A stretch of DNA of 64,000 bases from Anodontia alba. Its lineage: Eukaryota; Mollusca; Bivalvia; Lucinida; Lucinidae. Position 1 is the stretch's first letter; each line of letters opens with the position of its first letter. The notes beneath the pieces are model-generated. The model ran no database searches. It saw nothing but the letters and a program-made list of their open reading frames with translations, and was not told the DNA's origin. Shown piece after piece: positions 21,661 to 33,568 of the stretch. Both the position numbers and the translations under genes were made by a program. The stretch spans positions 41,307,668-41,371,667 of the forward strand of contig OZ024825.1 of assembly GCA_964016985.1 (NCBI GenBank), given 5' to 3'.

Positions 21661-22206
21661 TTAACCCATTGTAGTTGGGAGACCCGTTTGTTTGTGTTGA
21701 GGTTTTACGGCCCAGTCAACCCAGTGGGGTCATGTCGAGCGCGGTCAGTTTACCTAACCACACGTTTACTGGGCAGGCTTAGTCCTCTAAGCGGTTAACC
21801 AGTATTGTGCACATTCTTTCGCCAGAAACTGACAACTGCCCTTCTTGAATCAGCGGAAGGGAGAGAATGACCGTAGAAAATATTTCTTGATCAATCTCCA
21901 CGAAAGAATGTTGCCGACCTCGGCGGGGGTTGAACCCGCAACCTCCTGGTCTCCAGTCGGACGGCGCATCCAACTGAGCCACCGAGGCCGGCTTGGGAGA
22001 CCAGTAAAAGGGTAATTGACAAACAGTGCAGACCCAGATCAGACGCCGCAGAACGCGGCGTCTGATCAGGGTCTCCACTGTTTGCAAATAGTTTAGCTAT
22101 TTTTCTCTAAGAATATGTAAATCTCATAGCCCGGTTTACCTTAAATTGAAATTGGACTCTTCCAATATATACAGTGGGAGAGTCTATTTAGTATACAATG
22201 GGTTAA
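21661..22206. mobile_element. Family I TIR element split by SINE-2
   Basis: TTAACCCATTGTAGT at left and 'tatacaatgggttaa' at right. It contains the core hairpin 'cagtgcagacccagatcag' - 'acgccgcagaacgcggcgt' - 'ctgatcagggtctccactg' (22026-22081). The TTAA flank and CCC start resemble families A and D, but the termini differ. Confidence 0.8.
21685..21992 (-). mobile_element. SINE-2, full length with target duplication
   Basis: Bounded by TTGGGAGACC at 21675-21684 and 21993-22002. On the minus strand: A box TGGCTCAGTTGGATGCG, B box GGGTTCAACCCC, body 'ggcaacattctttcgtgg', and 3' end 'gactgggccgtaaaacctc' plus 'aacacaaacaaac'. It is 308 bp and the best reference copy here. Confidence 0.94.
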
Positions 22207-22467
22207 GGGGGTCAAAATTTTTAAGGTGTGTTTTCATGATACCTGCTCATCTATTTGTCCTGGGAATGAAATAATACTGTGACAGACAAGCAGATGTGTA
22301 CATAGTTTACAGCAATTTACATGTATGACCATCAATCAGAAATTATGTGGTTCCAAAAGTTATTCCATATTAAATTACACCACTGAAAAATGAAAATGCA
22401 TAAATTGTGAGTCTCATGTGACCACAGCAATAATAAAGTAAAATTCATGATTGAATTGTTTTAATAC

Positions 22468-22565
22468 TTAGCATGCTGGGGACTAATTTCAGCAGACCAC
22501 TTTTTTAAATATTTTTGTTGTTTTTACCAGAAAAGAGGATTTTACATTTCATGCAAATTGTCTCC
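22468..22565. mobile_element. Family F left half
   Basis: 'ttagcatgctggggactaatttcagcagacca' through 'catttcatgcaaattgtctcc', then unrelated sequence. Confidence 0.65.
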
Positions 22566-22710
22566 CGCTCGTAATGTGCTAAGTGTTAACTTATTAAATG
22601 CTAATATGTGTAGAAAGCTGCATCCTTTTTATGATGCCTCCTCCTTCATTTTTGATGTTGTTTACACTTTGAAATTCTACTCATGCATGACCTTAGAAAA
22701 GATCATAGTT

Positions 22711-24489
22711 ATGTCTCCCCCCTTTAGGGTTGGGATACATACTGTTTTTCCCCCGGGCATCTGTCTGTCTGTCTGTCTGTCACTTTCCTCTCCGCTCTAT
22801 AACTTGAAAACCAAGCTATCTTCAGGAAACTTCATATAAATATCAATCAACATCAGACGATGTTCAGAGCGCATGAACCATAACTCTTGCATTTATACTT
22901 TTTGAGTTATTTCCCTTGGACTCTGTCACAAAATCATGTCGGCTCTATAACTTGAAAACTTTTAAAGCTATCTTCACAAAACTTCATATAAATATCAATC
23001 ATCATTAGATGACGTGCAGAGTGCAAGAACCATAACTCTTGCATTTATACTTCTTCAGTTATTTCCCTTGGACTCTGTCACAAAATTGTGTCCGCTCTGT
23101 AACTTGAAAACTGTTCAAGCTATCTTTACGAAACTTCATATAAATATCAGTCAACATTAGATGACGTGCAGAGCACAAGAACCATAACTCTTACATTTAT
23201 ACTTTTTGAATTATTTCCCTTGGAACTTTGTCTGTCTGTCTGTAACACTCGTGTCAGCACTATAACTTGAAAACCGTTCAAGCTATCTTCACTAAACTTC
23301 ATATAAATATCAATCAAAAAACCATAACTTGCATTTATTGTACCTTTTGAATTATTTGCCTTGGATTCTGTCACAAAATTGTGTCCACTTGAAAACCGTT
23401 AAAGGTATCACAAAACTTCATATAAATATTAATCAACATTAGACAACGTGCAGAGCGCAAGAACCATAACTCTTGCATTTATACTTTTTGACTTATTTCC
23501 CTTGGACTCTGTCACAAAATTGTGTCCATTCTGTAACTAGAAAACCATTCAAGCTATCTTTGCGAAACTTTATATAAATATCAACCAAGATTAGGCAATG
23601 TGCAGAGCACAAGAACCATAACTCTTGCATTTATACATTTTGAGTTATTTCCCTTGGACTCTGTCACAAAATTGTGTCCGCTGCATACCTTGAAAACCAT
23701 TCAAGCTGTCTTTGCGAAACTTCATATAAATATTAATCAAGAATAGACAACGTGCAGAGCGCAAGAACCATAACTGTTGCATTTATACTTTTTTGAGTTA
23801 TTTTTCTTGGACTCTGTCACAAAATTTGGTCCGCTTTTTTAGTTATTTCCCTTGGAACTTTGTCCGTCATAAAATCTTGTCTGCTCTGTAACTTGAAACC
23901 TGTTCAAGATATCGTCAAGAAACTTCATGCAAATATTAACCATTAGACGATATGCAGAGCGCAAGAATCATAGCGCTTGCATTTATACTTTTTGAATTAT
24001 TTCCCTACGGGCCCCCGTAGCCTAGTGGATAAGAGAGTTGACTCTTGATCCATTAGGTTTCTCACCGCTGTGGTTCGAGCCTGGCTCGGGTCATATGTGG
24101 GAAAGCCAAGTTCTGCTTACGGATGGTCAGGTGGTTTTTCTCCGGGTTCTCCGGTTTTCGCCCACCTTCGATGAACGATCGGCTCGATATAAGTGAAATA
24201 TTCTTGAAAGGGCCGTAAAACCCAAATCAAAAAAAAAAAAAAAAAAAAAAAATTATTTCCCTTGGAACTTTGTCTGTCACAAAAAAACGTGCCCACTCTA
24301 TAACTTGAAAACCATTCAAGATATCTTCATGAAATATGAATATCAATCAACATTAGACGACCTGCATACAGCAAGACCCATAACTCCTACATTTATACTT
24401 TTTGAGTTATTGCCCTTGGAATATCATTAGTTAATGTAAATGTTCGCTGAATGTACAATACAATATGACACCAAAAAGGGGGGAGACAT
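22711..24489. mobile_element. N element: inverted ends around ~152-bp array
   Basis: Ends ATGTCTCCCCCCTTT and AAAAAGGGGGGAGACAT are inverse to each other. Then come a (CTGT)n stretch (22762-22781) and about ten ~152 bp units anchored by 'ccataactcttgcatttata' and 'gttatttcccttggactctg'. Same plan as the G elements with unrelated sequence. One unit is interrupted by SINE-1. Confidence 0.87.
24007..24250 (+). mobile_element. SINE-1, tRNA-derived, with target duplication
   Basis: Flanked by AATTATTTCCCT at 23995-24006 and 24251-24262. The head has an A box (TAGCCTAGTGGATAAGAG) and B box (GGTTCGAGCC), the body contains 'tctccgggttctccggtttt', and it ends in about 20 A. The duplication, A tail and promoter boxes are all intact, so the insertion is recent relative to the host array. 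The head folds poorly as a tRNA and lacks a closing acceptor stem. Confidence 0.95.
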
Positions 24490-24566
24490 CTGTTTTTGTA
24501 GAAAACAAATTCTAGTTTAAACTGCTACACTTAAGAAAGTGAAAATAATATATTTTTGTTGGTAGT

Positions 24567-24758
24567 TTAACCTATACCACTCGGTCTCTAGTCTAATTCA
24601 GCAGGCAAGAAATTGATCATACTTTTCTTTTTTTTTTCTCCAGAAAATAGGCATTGACATTTTATGCAGATTGTCTCCTTTTAATTTGCATGAAAAATAA
24701 TAAAAAAAAAAATCAGAATGTTTCTGCTGAAATGTTTACCCTGCATACTAAGCATTAA
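24567..24758. mobile_element. Family F TIR element
   Basis: TTAA at both ends, 'cctataccactcgg' left and 'ccctgcatactaagcattaa' right. Part of the inner arm is lost. Confidence 0.7.
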
Positions 24759-24766
24759 TACTGCAT

Positions 24767-24945
24767 GCCATACTTACCCTAAATGTACAGATAGACAGAC
24801 AGGCATGGACAAACAGTATTATGACCCAAATCAGATCACAGTATGCAGCTGTGATCAAGTTCTACACTGTTTTCCATACATCCATCAGTTGCTAGACCTT
24901 TAACCTGTGAGGTAGTGGAGTTGTTCAAATGTTAAGACAAGTGAG
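24767..24945. mobile_element. Family C element
   Basis: Left 'catacttaccctaaatgtac' with a modified hairpin 'cagatcacagtatgcagctgtgatca'. The right end is eroded. Confidence 0.6.
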
Positions 24946-24953
24946 TTCAGGAG

Positions 24954-25166
24954 TTAACCCTTGCCATGCTGAATAAATTAAGATGCCACACCCACTTCTA
25001 ATTTTCAGCCAGTCAGATTACTTGATCCAGGTTGTTGATACAAATTCACATACTTAATGATAAACAATGCAGGTCCAGATCAGTTGGCCTCTGAAGAAGC
25101 CAAATGATCAGGATCTACACTTTTTGCAAAGACAGGCATATCTGGGTTTAGCAGGACTAGGGTTAA
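24954..25166 (-). mobile_element. Family A TIR element (copy 7), reverse
   Basis: TTAA, CCCTTGCCATGCTGAA ... 'gcaggactaggg', TTAA. Stem 'ttggcctctgaagaagccaa'. Confidence 0.87.
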
Positions 25167-25344
25167 GTTTTATGAATAAAAATTATGTTTAGGATAAATA
25201 TGTAGGTTGCACTAGTAGGTGTTGTGAGTTTGTGATTCTCAAAGAACATTTTAGTTTTCGGAATATCTGTACTTGTAAATGCATGTGTCTACCAGCAAAT
25301 TGTTAGCCACTTAGAAAGTGTGGTGTTTTGTAAGAGAGTTGTGT

Positions 25345-25586
25345 TTTTGTTGCAACTGCTTTAGCAAGTGGGAGTGACATAGAAAGTACTTTCCAGTGTT
25401 GTTTATGGCATTGTAGGGGTCAACAATCTGTGGGTTTAGCCCCGTTTCTCAAACATCAAGGTTTTCTATTTCTAGGCTAACGAAACTTCAAACACACATC
25501 CCGCAGGATGCACCCTGCCCACTGCTGTTAACCGTTACTAACATTGACTAGCAGTTGTGACGTAGTCATTTGGTGAATTTCTTGTC
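25345..25586. mobile_element. H element, one-unit form
   Basis: Starts 'gttgcaactgctttagcaag' and ends 'gtagtcatttggtgaatttcttgt'. It matches both ends of the long H element at 47866-49607 but contains a single internal unit. Confidence 0.78.
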
Positions 25587-25674
25587 TTCATTTGGAGTAG
25601 ATTTCCAGTTTAAGTACCACAACAGAACAATACAAAGTACAGTGTCTCCAAATCGCTGTTGTGGCAACACAGTG

Positions 25675-25682
25675 CAAAAAAA

Positions 25683-25714
<32 letters not shown>

Positions 25715-25760
25715 AAAAAATAAAATAAATAAATAAACAAATAAATAATAAAAAAAAATC
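25675..25760. repeat. (AAAT)n microsatellite
   Basis: A-rich tetranucleotide run with AAT and C interruptions. Confidence 0.9.
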
Positions 25761-26439
25761 CAGTTTTGAAAGGTTTGCTTGCATTCTTGATACCATATTT
25801 GCCCTAAGTATTAAAACAGACAGGCCTGAGCAAACAACTTGCATCTCTGGCAATAACAAATCCTCACTGAATTTACAGCACAGATACTAAAATACTGAAT
25901 TTATTCTGATAGAAGCCCTTACTCTGATAAACACCCCTTCCACTTTTTGGATTGGTTTTTCAAAAAATCCATCCTTTAAAATAGCGATGTCCGGGCAATG
26001 TTGGGCGTTGTCCCAGGTTATTCTTCTGGTTAACCTTTTTTCAAAGTTATATGTTACCTTTATTCTTCAGTGGATTGCTTTCATATTTGGTAGGGGTGAA
26101 GAGGAGGACCAATAGGTAATTCACGTGCAAAAGAGACAACACTCACTTTCTTCGTTATTTGAAAAAAAAAACAACATCCATAATAATGCCGTTAGGCATT
26201 TTTCTTGCTGAGGAGAAAAACAGTGTAAATCCAACGCAGTGGCTTCAAACCATGAAAATATCTTATTTTTGGTCAAAATGTTTTCATAAGATTTTCATGT
26301 TAGTTGTAATGAATTGCAACACCCCTGGGGAGTATATCAGAATAAATATATACAGTAATTTGTACAGCAAGCATCATTGCAGTATATGAGCAATACCAGA
26401 GAAAATGGTAATGAATGTGGACAAAGACAGTCTAGATCT

Positions 26440-26679
26440 GGGCCCAGTTGTTCAAAGCTAACGATGTTGTTAGTTAACATTTCGTTAAAATTTACATCAA
26501 GTGATACGTAAATATGCTGAAATTTTTGGCTGAAAAAATGTGAGTAGCTTTTGCAGTGCAAAAGCTACTCACATTTTTTCAGCAAAAAATACCAGAATAT
26601 TGTGTATTGAATCCACTAAAACAGTTAAATGACCCTTAACAAGCTTGTTAAGCTAACGACGCTTTGAACAACCGGGCCC
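26440..26679. mobile_element. Family E TIR element (copy 2)
   Basis: GGGCCCAGTTGTTCAAAGC to 'gctttgaacaaccgggccc', with a perfect central stem of 'gtgagtagcttttgca'. Confidence 0.9.
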
Positions 26680-26694
26680 TGTTTGCAATATTTG

Positions 26695-26825
26695 CAGTCT
26701 GGTCAGGGTCTTTGTTGTCCTCTTACAGCATAGACCCAGATCAGATGCTGCTTTTTGTGGCAGCTGATCTGGTCTACACTGTTTGGTCAAGCCTGTCTCT
26801 GTATCAGTACTAGGGTAAATAAGGT
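26695..26825. mobile_element. Family C element, partial
   Basis: Hairpin 'agacccagatcagatgctgc/gcagctgatctggtct' and right end 'cagtactagggtaaataagg'. Confidence 0.62.
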
Positions 26826-26838
26826 ATTAGATAAATAT

Positions 26839-27052
26839 CTAACCTTTGTCCTGCTGAACCTGGATATGACCTGCTTTTGAAAACAGTGTAGATCCAGATC
26901 ACTTGGCTTCTGAAGAAGCCAACTGATCTGGATCTGCACTGTTTGTCATTCAGTATGCGAATTTATATCAATATGCTGGATTAAATAATCTGATTGGCTG
27001 ACAGTTTTAAATGGGCATAGCATCTTAATTTATTCAGCATGACAAGTGCTAA
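26839..27052 (+). mobile_element. Family A TIR element (copy 8)
   Basis: Complete copy but flanked by CTAA on both sides instead of TTAA. Either both flanks mutated or the target was a TTAA variant. Confidence 0.85.
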
Positions 27053-27287
27053 TTAAGATAATATGTTTCTTGCCTGTTGCAAAGGCAGCTTTTTGTGCAG
27101 AGTTGTTTCATGCAATTTTCCACCTAAACAAAATTCTTTTTTTTTTATTATTATTTTAAAATCATAATTTGCTTTGGTTTTCCGTATTATAGTAATGAAA
27201 TGTTTTGCTTAATTTTCCAAGAAAACGGAGACAAAAAAGCATCTTGTCAGAAGCTATGGGAACTATGCATAATATGTACCTTATAGA

Positions 27288-28565
27288 ACAGAACAGAACA
27301 CAACTTTGTTGAAAATAAACTCAGGCCACACGCAGGTGGCATAGGAGCATAGTATACAAACAGACAAACAAAGGCATGTAATAAACAGACATGTATAAAC
27401 GTGAGCAAATGCAACAATGAAAAGGAAGCAGAAGCATCATACCACCACGTCTATGCAAAACAGTCACATTATTATGGCATTAAAAAATGAAGACTTTCAG
27501 ATAGAAAATGGTGTTATTCCTCCCATCCCTACCCCAAACACAGACCGCAGGTCTCATCAGAACCACCTCATTTAGGCAGTTCTAACAAGCAGCTACACAC
27601 CAAGTCCGGAGCAGAAACTAGAAAATAATTTATACTCCAGCAAACACCTCTCCTTCCTATATAAAGTGGGATTTATCAGGGTCTTAATCACATAGACTTG
27701 TTAATATGATGCAAACTGCAAAACAAGAAAAAAAAAAAAAAAAAATGAGAAGAAGAATATGTTATGTTAAATTATGGAAAACTTAGCTAGCATTCGAAAA
27801 TTTCTTCATAATAATTTTAATAAAACAAGATAGTTTGATAAGAAGATTTTCATTTTCAGCAGATAACAGTTCCTTGAATTTAATAATATTGGGACGTTTG
27901 TAAAAATATGGCATTAAAAAGTTCTTTCTTTCTGATTTGAAATGGTTGCATACAAAAAGATAGTGAAATTCGTCACCAATGTCATTTTTTTCACAAAGGA
28001 CACACTTTCTTTCATCCAGAGGAGTGTTTTCCCAGCGACCAGTTTCAACTGGGAGCCGATGGTTACTTAATCTGAACTTAAGCAATGCAGAGTAGTGTTT
28101 TTTAGTTAATTTCGTTAAATAATTTTCAAAATTGATATCATGTTTGAAAAGATTATACATTCTTCCTTTGGAGGATGAAGATACTTTTGTATGCCACTGC
28201 TGGATATATATATCAGACAAAGTTTTAGAAATTTGTATTTTGATCAATTTAGGGTTTTCAATGACTTCTTTATGTATTAAAAGATCAACACGTCCTACAC
28301 TTATTAGGATTTCTTTTATACAATGGATCCATTTATGCTGATATATGCTGCCATTATATTCGCAAAGAAGAAACTTGTAGAGTAATTTTGATAATTTACT
28401 TTCCTTACTATTTACTATGTTCAGCCAAAAGCCAATCATTCGGGTTTTGATTTTAATATCAACAGCCTTGATGCCAAGCTCTGCATGTAACATATAAGCT
28501 GGAGTAGATTTCCTTGAGTTTGTGATATACCTTAAGAATTCATTTTGGAGTTTTTCAACCCAGGG
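27288..28565 (-). pseudogene. 5'-truncated LINE, C-terminal ORF2 and 3' UTR
   Basis: A minus-strand frame from about 28565 to 27783 reads without stops for roughly 260 codons. It starts with the tail of a reverse transcriptase ORF (VEKLQNEFLRYI, KSTPAYMLHAELGI, DIKIKTRMIGFWLNIV). It ends with the Cys/His cluster common to LINE termini (CVLCEKN, then FHYLFVCNHF). The catalytic RT domain (YADD) is absent, as in 5' truncation. The 3' end on the minus strand is a short (GTTCT)n repeat, seen on the plus strand as 'agaacagaacagaacac' at 27287-27303. The methionine at 28493 is only an internal residue. The clade is uncertain; CR1/L2-like or related. Confidence 0.82.
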
Positions 28566-28924
28566 TCAAGCAATTAGTAGGATCAAGCAGTTGTAATGTC
28601 AGTACAGGCAAGATGAGCCAGAAAAAAAAATCGAAGATACTTTTTTATCTGTATTACTATAAAGTGTTCTGCATCAGTTGTTTATGATGTCATGGTGCCT
28701 TTTGGCATGTTTTGGCACCTGTGTGTCAGGTGGGTGTTGATTTTGTACCACATAAGTGTTCATATTTCATTGCTGTAATTTTTTGTCCATGGTGGAGAAT
28801 GTTTTATTAATTGTTTAACATCTTTTTTTTTTTGTCTTATAAAGATTTATCTTCTTGAAACAAAACCATTTCTACCTTCTTATTCTGCTTGATGTGCTAG
28901 TCAGTTATATAGATTAAGGGAGTA
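28566..28924. other. No recognisable feature
   Basis: Low-complexity AT-rich sequence between the LINE and a family A copy. Confidence 0.5.
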
Positions 28925-29140
28925 TTAACCCTTGTCATGCTGAATAAATTAAGATGCCACATCCACTTCTAATTGTCAGCCAATCAGATTCCTTTTATCC
29001 AGATTGTTGATATAAATTCACATACTGAATGGCAAACAGTGCAGATCCAGATCAGTTGGCTTCTTCAGAAGCCAACTGATCTGGATCTAGACTGTTTGCA
29101 AAGGCAGGGTATATCCGGGTTCCGCAAGACAAAGGGTTAA
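28925..29140 (-). mobile_element. Family A TIR element (copy 9), reverse
   Basis: TTAA flanks and a complete central stem 'cagttggcttcttcagaagccaactg'. Confidence 0.9.
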
Positions 29141-29319
29141 TGTTATATGTTACTCATTAGAATTTTGATGTTAAATAATGCCTGTTTAGTTTATGTGTTA
29201 AACAAGGAATGTTTGCTTTGTTTTAAAAAGTGCTTTCCAGACAGTTTCCAGAATTCCAGCAATTACAGTAGCCCGAAATCCAATTAAGATACTGTAAGAA
29301 AAAATAAAGAAGGCTGATT

Positions 29320-29490
29320 CAAAATATTTTCTACGGTCATTCTCTCCCTTTCACTGATTCATAAAGGGCAGTTGTCAGTTTCTGGTGAAAGAATGTGTAC
29401 GTCAACCACTTAGAGGACTTAAAGCCTGCCCAGGAAAAAGTGTGGTAACGGGTAAAGTGACTAGCATGACAAGCCCAAAAGCACTTTATC
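29320..29490 (+). mobile_element. SINE-2 3' part
   Basis: 'ttttctacggtcattctctcc' through 'ccgcttagag'-like and 'gcctgcccaggaaaaagtgtgg'. The tRNA head is missing. Confidence 0.78.
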
Positions 29491-29788
29491 TAATAAGGCA
29501 AACTTGTTAGAATTACCTTTCTAAAATGCTCATCTGGATTCTCTGTGAAGCGATGAAAGCTTTTTATCTGTCAAATCAGCTGGGCTGACTCATGGATTAC
29601 AGTGACTGGCAACTATATTTGGAAATGTTCCACTGTGCAGTATAAATTTTATTTATTGACAGAAATGCAGACACTGATTTGGACTGTCATTGCAAATACC
29701 GTGTTTACCTAAATATCGTATTTACCTAAGTGTTTGTATAAAAAGGCTTGTGCAAGTTGCTGATCTTACACTGTTTGCCAATCATCCA

Positions 29789-30022
29789 GGGCTCAGTTGT
29801 TCAAAACTAACGATGTCGTTAGTTAACGTATTGTTAAAACTTTGTTCATTAAATAAGGTATATACCTTAATATTTTTGCTGAAAAAATATGAGTAGCTTT
29901 TGCAAATGCAAAAGCTATTCACATTTTTTCAGCAAAAATTAGATATTGTACTTACTAGAACAGTTAACATTTTTACCACTAATGAGCTCATTAAGCTAAT
30001 GATGCTTTGAACAACTGGGCCC
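29789..30022. mobile_element. Family E TIR element (copy 3)
   Basis: 'ggctcagttgttcaaaac' to 'ctttgaacaactgggccc'. The stem has a few mismatches ('aaagctattcac'). Confidence 0.85.
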
Positions 30023-30249
30023 AGTAGTTTTTAGATGCATCAGCAGGTAGTCAGATGGACTGCTTCAAATTTTAAGAACAATATGGTAAGAAGTTAAGAG
30101 GTTTGAATATTTAGGGTAAATACGGTACTCATAAATTTTGACTTCTTTAATCAAAGGTCAAATGCTCAATTTAAGTCTGATGGATTTTCATCTCAAGAAA
30201 TTGCTGCCACTAGATGTTTGACTCAGTGCATCATGAGGTCTGATGAGTA

Positions 30250-30314
30250 TTAATCCTTAAAGCGCCAGTCTCAATAGCAGCAGATGGTGTTATCAGAAAT
30301 ATTTCCTTTTATTT

Positions 30315-30345
<31 letters not shown>

Positions 30346-30470
30346 GAAAATAAGGCTTGTCATTTCATGTGAATTGTCTGCATAGCAAACAATTCATATA
30401 AAATGACAAACCTTATTTTCTTGAAAAAATAATAATGAAAAAAGAAAACATTATAGACTGTTTAATAATA
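30250..30470. mobile_element. Family F-like element
   Basis: TTAATCCTTAAAGCGCC left, a T-run near 30302-30345, then arms 'aaaataaggcttgtcatttc' and 'aaatgacaaaccttatttt'. The left end is D-like while the arms are F-like, so it may be a chimera. Confidence 0.6.
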
Positions 30471-30892
30471 GAACAATTTTGAATGCCCCTTTAAGGGATA
30501 ATGCCATTTAATTAATTGCATGATTTTGTGTGTTTCTGTTTGATTATTTGGCATGAAATGGATGTGATAATATAAAAAAAAACAAAAAAAAACTGAACAT
30601 TGCAGGAAATAAAATACATATGAGTGCAGTAAACAGGGATATTTTTTTTTATCAGTTTTTATTTCCAATCTAGAAGAATTGCTGGAAATAACTGTAATGA
30701 TTAATTCTCTCTTACTTTTTATGTGGCTTTCATTACCATATATTCCCTGAATATTGGGACACTCCAACTCCTTACCATTTTTCTACTAAATTTGAACAAG
30801 TCCATTTTACTATCTGTTGATATGCCTGGAAAAACACTAGTTTAAAAATGTTGTCTGAAAAATGCTTAAATCAAGCCCTTTCAGGGTTAAAT

Positions 30893-31398
30893 CAATTACC
30901 ATAATAACCCTAAGTATTGGGACGGACAGGTCAGAGCAAACAGTATAGATCCAGATCAGATGCCACTGCAGAACACAGCCTCTGGTCAGGGTCTACATTG
31001 TTTGCAACTCGTCCAGCAATATTTTTATACCCTGCCACATGATAGTGGTGGGATATTATGGTTTCAGTGTGGACATCTGTGTGTCTGTATGTCTGTGCAT
31101 CAGTCTGTCTGTCCGTCCATCAGTCGTACATCTGTCCGTCCGTCCGTCCGACCGTCTGTCCGGACGATAACTTGAGTAAATGTCAAGAGATTTTAACCAA
31201 ACTTGGTACATGCATTGATATGAAGGAGATTTGGTTTGGGATTGCTAATGGGCAAATTTCATCAATGTTTGACAGAATTATCTGCCCACGGTACAATAAT
31301 GGTGGGGTATTATAGTTTAACGTTTTTATTTAATGAGTAGTGGAACAGGCCATTTTCAATTTTTAGGAGAAGTATGGTAAGGTGTTCCAATATTTGGG
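30893..31398. mobile_element. Family C element split by a TIR element
   Basis: Left 'accataataaccctaagtat', core hairpin 'gtatagatccagatcaga...', right 'gtgttccaatatttggggta'. The insertion sits in the right arm. Confidence 0.72.
31025..31318. mobile_element. M element with ATACCCTGCCAC ends and (CCGT)n
   Basis: Left 'ataccctgccacatgatagt' is opposed by right 'aataatggtggggtattatag'. Between them are a (CTGT/CCGT)n run and a single unit 'ttgagtaaatgtcaagag'. It resembles a one-unit version of the G/N plan. Confidence 0.7.
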
Positions 31399-31751
31399 GT
31401 AAATATGGTATATGTGTTGTGTCATCTGAAAAGGTTTCTCTAAGGCATTTGTGAACACTTAAGGCCTAGATTAACACTTAGCAGGCTGGGTAAAAATTTC
31501 AACAGACAAGGCACAACCTTTTGGAACATTTTTCTTGTTTTTCCAAGATAATAGGCTTTGATATTTCCTGGGAAGATATCATCAAGGACCTCTGGTGGTT
31601 AAACATAGGCAGTCTGCCTAATTTTTAGTAGGTTGTCACAGCTCCTATGATTTCTCCATACAATTATATTTAGTATTTTTAGGAAGGCACATGTTCTATA
31701 CAGAACCAGAAGCAGCCAAATTGTAAGTAGGTGTTATACAGAAGCAGTATT

Positions 31752-31997
31752 TTATTTCTATAAGAGGGAGCAAAGCAACAGATAAGGCATTTTATTCATC
31801 CGAAAAATGCTGATATCTTTCTTATTTCTCCACGAAAACATATGTTGTGGGTACTCATTAGAAGCCCCTCGCTGAGGCACTTCTAATGAGTACCCACAAC
31901 ATACCTCGCTGAGGCGCTTCTAATGAGTACCTACAACATATGTTTTCATGGAGAAATAAGAAAAATATTTTGTGGATACCCCCTCTTATCTGTAGCT
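31752..31997. mobile_element. Family B TIR element with duplicated arm
   Basis: 'gcaacagataaggcattttat' to 'cttatctgtagctatg'. The right arm 'cctcgctgaggc(a/g)cttctaatgagtacc' is present twice in tandem. Confidence 0.85.
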
Positions 31998-31999
31998 AT

Positions 32000-33164
32000 G
32001 GGAGGGAGGGGTAACATTTTTAGAAAAAATAAAATTGATCCGGATTTGGATTTTTTACATGTATTTGAAGGTTAATGCATTATAAGCCTTATAAAATACA
32101 TGCTTATATTTGGGTATATAGCCATTACTTTGACTACAATTGATGGTATAAATTTACATTTTCCACAGAAAAATAAAAACTTGTACCAAACATTTAACAT
32201 ACCCTATAGCAGTGAGAGCATTTATTGTTCAGTGATCCCATATGTTACCAGGTGCTCCAGGTAAGCGTGTTATCCTGGTGATAAATATCAATGTGTTTTT
32301 ACTATTTTTATACAACTTGATCAGTTTTGGAATCTCATTAGATCTACAAGACAGTACTGATAATTAAGAACCAAGGATATTTTTTAACTGTAGAATAAGA
32401 AATAAAAGTACATCTGACTACATCTGACTACTAAACTATAGCCCTATTGTATATCCCACATCTACCTGTAGGTTCCACTTCATTGGCTATATATACAATA
32501 TATGCACAGGTATCTTGTGTTGTACAGTTGCCTTCCAAATGCACATTACTGATTCATGCTTTAAATCTTTTATGTACTGAGTAGAGGTTGCATTCTGCAA
32601 CAGATTTCAGGCAAATGGCTAAATATATGGACCATAATTTTAGTGTTTACTAACATGAACATTCCAGGACATAACAGTTCAGATAGTTCAATTTATAACA
32701 GTGTTACTTCTTTCTATGCTTCAAACTTCTGAACTGAGAGTAAAATTTTTTTTTTTTTTTTTTTTTGTCTCTTTGGTATCATTCCTCACCCCCGCCCCCC
32801 ACCCCTGCAATTTACTGAAACATAATTTTCCATCATTTTGAAGGCAAATTTACATTGTTACTGTCAGAGATCCTTTGTCATCTGCTGAATTTGCTTATAG
32901 AGTGGTAAAGGTTAACCTGCGATCTGCACAGTCAGATGGGTGTTATTGTTATTTGTCTGTATATTCTAATTTCTATGGCATCCAGTGCTTCTTGAAAATG
33001 GGACAGCGAAATAAAAAAAATTCCTGATCAGATGAAGACTGGCTGATCTGGAAAACACTTTACCTTTTCATATGGTGTGGGTAATAAGATGTATTCATTG
33101 TGTCAAAGTAATTATAGTTTCTTTAGCCTTAATCTATTTTGTCAGTTGATGTCAAAACCTAAAA
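32000..33164. other. Unique AT-rich stretch without a gene
   Basis: The longest interval free of the named repeat families. It has a T-run at 32748-32767 beside a C-rich patch, and no frame above 60 codons that looks coding. Confidence 0.55.
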
Positions 33165-33167
33165 CCA

Positions 33168-33345
33168 GATAAAGGACTTTTTTTCTCAAACCAATATTGT
33201 TGATATTTTTCTTCTAGTCACAAAAGCATATGTTGTGAGTGGTCATTAGAAGTGCCTCACTGAGGCACTTCTAATGAGTACCAATAACATATGTTTTCGT
33301 AGAGAAATAAGAAAAGCATTTATTTGGATACCATTCTCATCTGGG
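33168..33345. mobile_element. Family B TIR element
   Basis: 'accagataaaggactttttt' to 'ctcatctggggct'. Intact central stem. Confidence 0.82.
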
Positions 33346-33347
33346 GC

Positions 33348-33568
33348 TACCATAATCACCTTAAATATTGGGACACCTGAACTCCTTACCATACTTGTCC
33401 TAAAATCTGAATTAGTTCATTTTCAACATGTTGATGTGTCTGAAACAATGCTGGATGAATGGCAAACAGTGTAGACCCTGATCAGATGCTGCATTCTGCA
33501 GCATCTGATCTGGGTCTAAACTGTTTCTTTAGGCCTTTATATCCCAATACTTAGGGTTATTATGGTAT
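33348..33568. mobile_element. Family C TIR element, reference copy
   Basis: Ends TACCATAATCACCTTAAAT and 'cttagggttattatggta'. Central stem 'gaccctgatcagatgctgca' with 'tgcagcatctgatctgggtc'. TA lies at both borders. Confidence 0.92.

Noticed and set aside
21930..21992. A working tRNA gene on the minus strand
   Set aside because: It is the head of SINE-2, continuous with the SINE body and bounded by a target duplication.
24007..24090. A working tRNA gene
   Set aside because: Promoter boxes are present but the acceptor stem does not close, and the segment is the head of a SINE with A-tail and target duplication.
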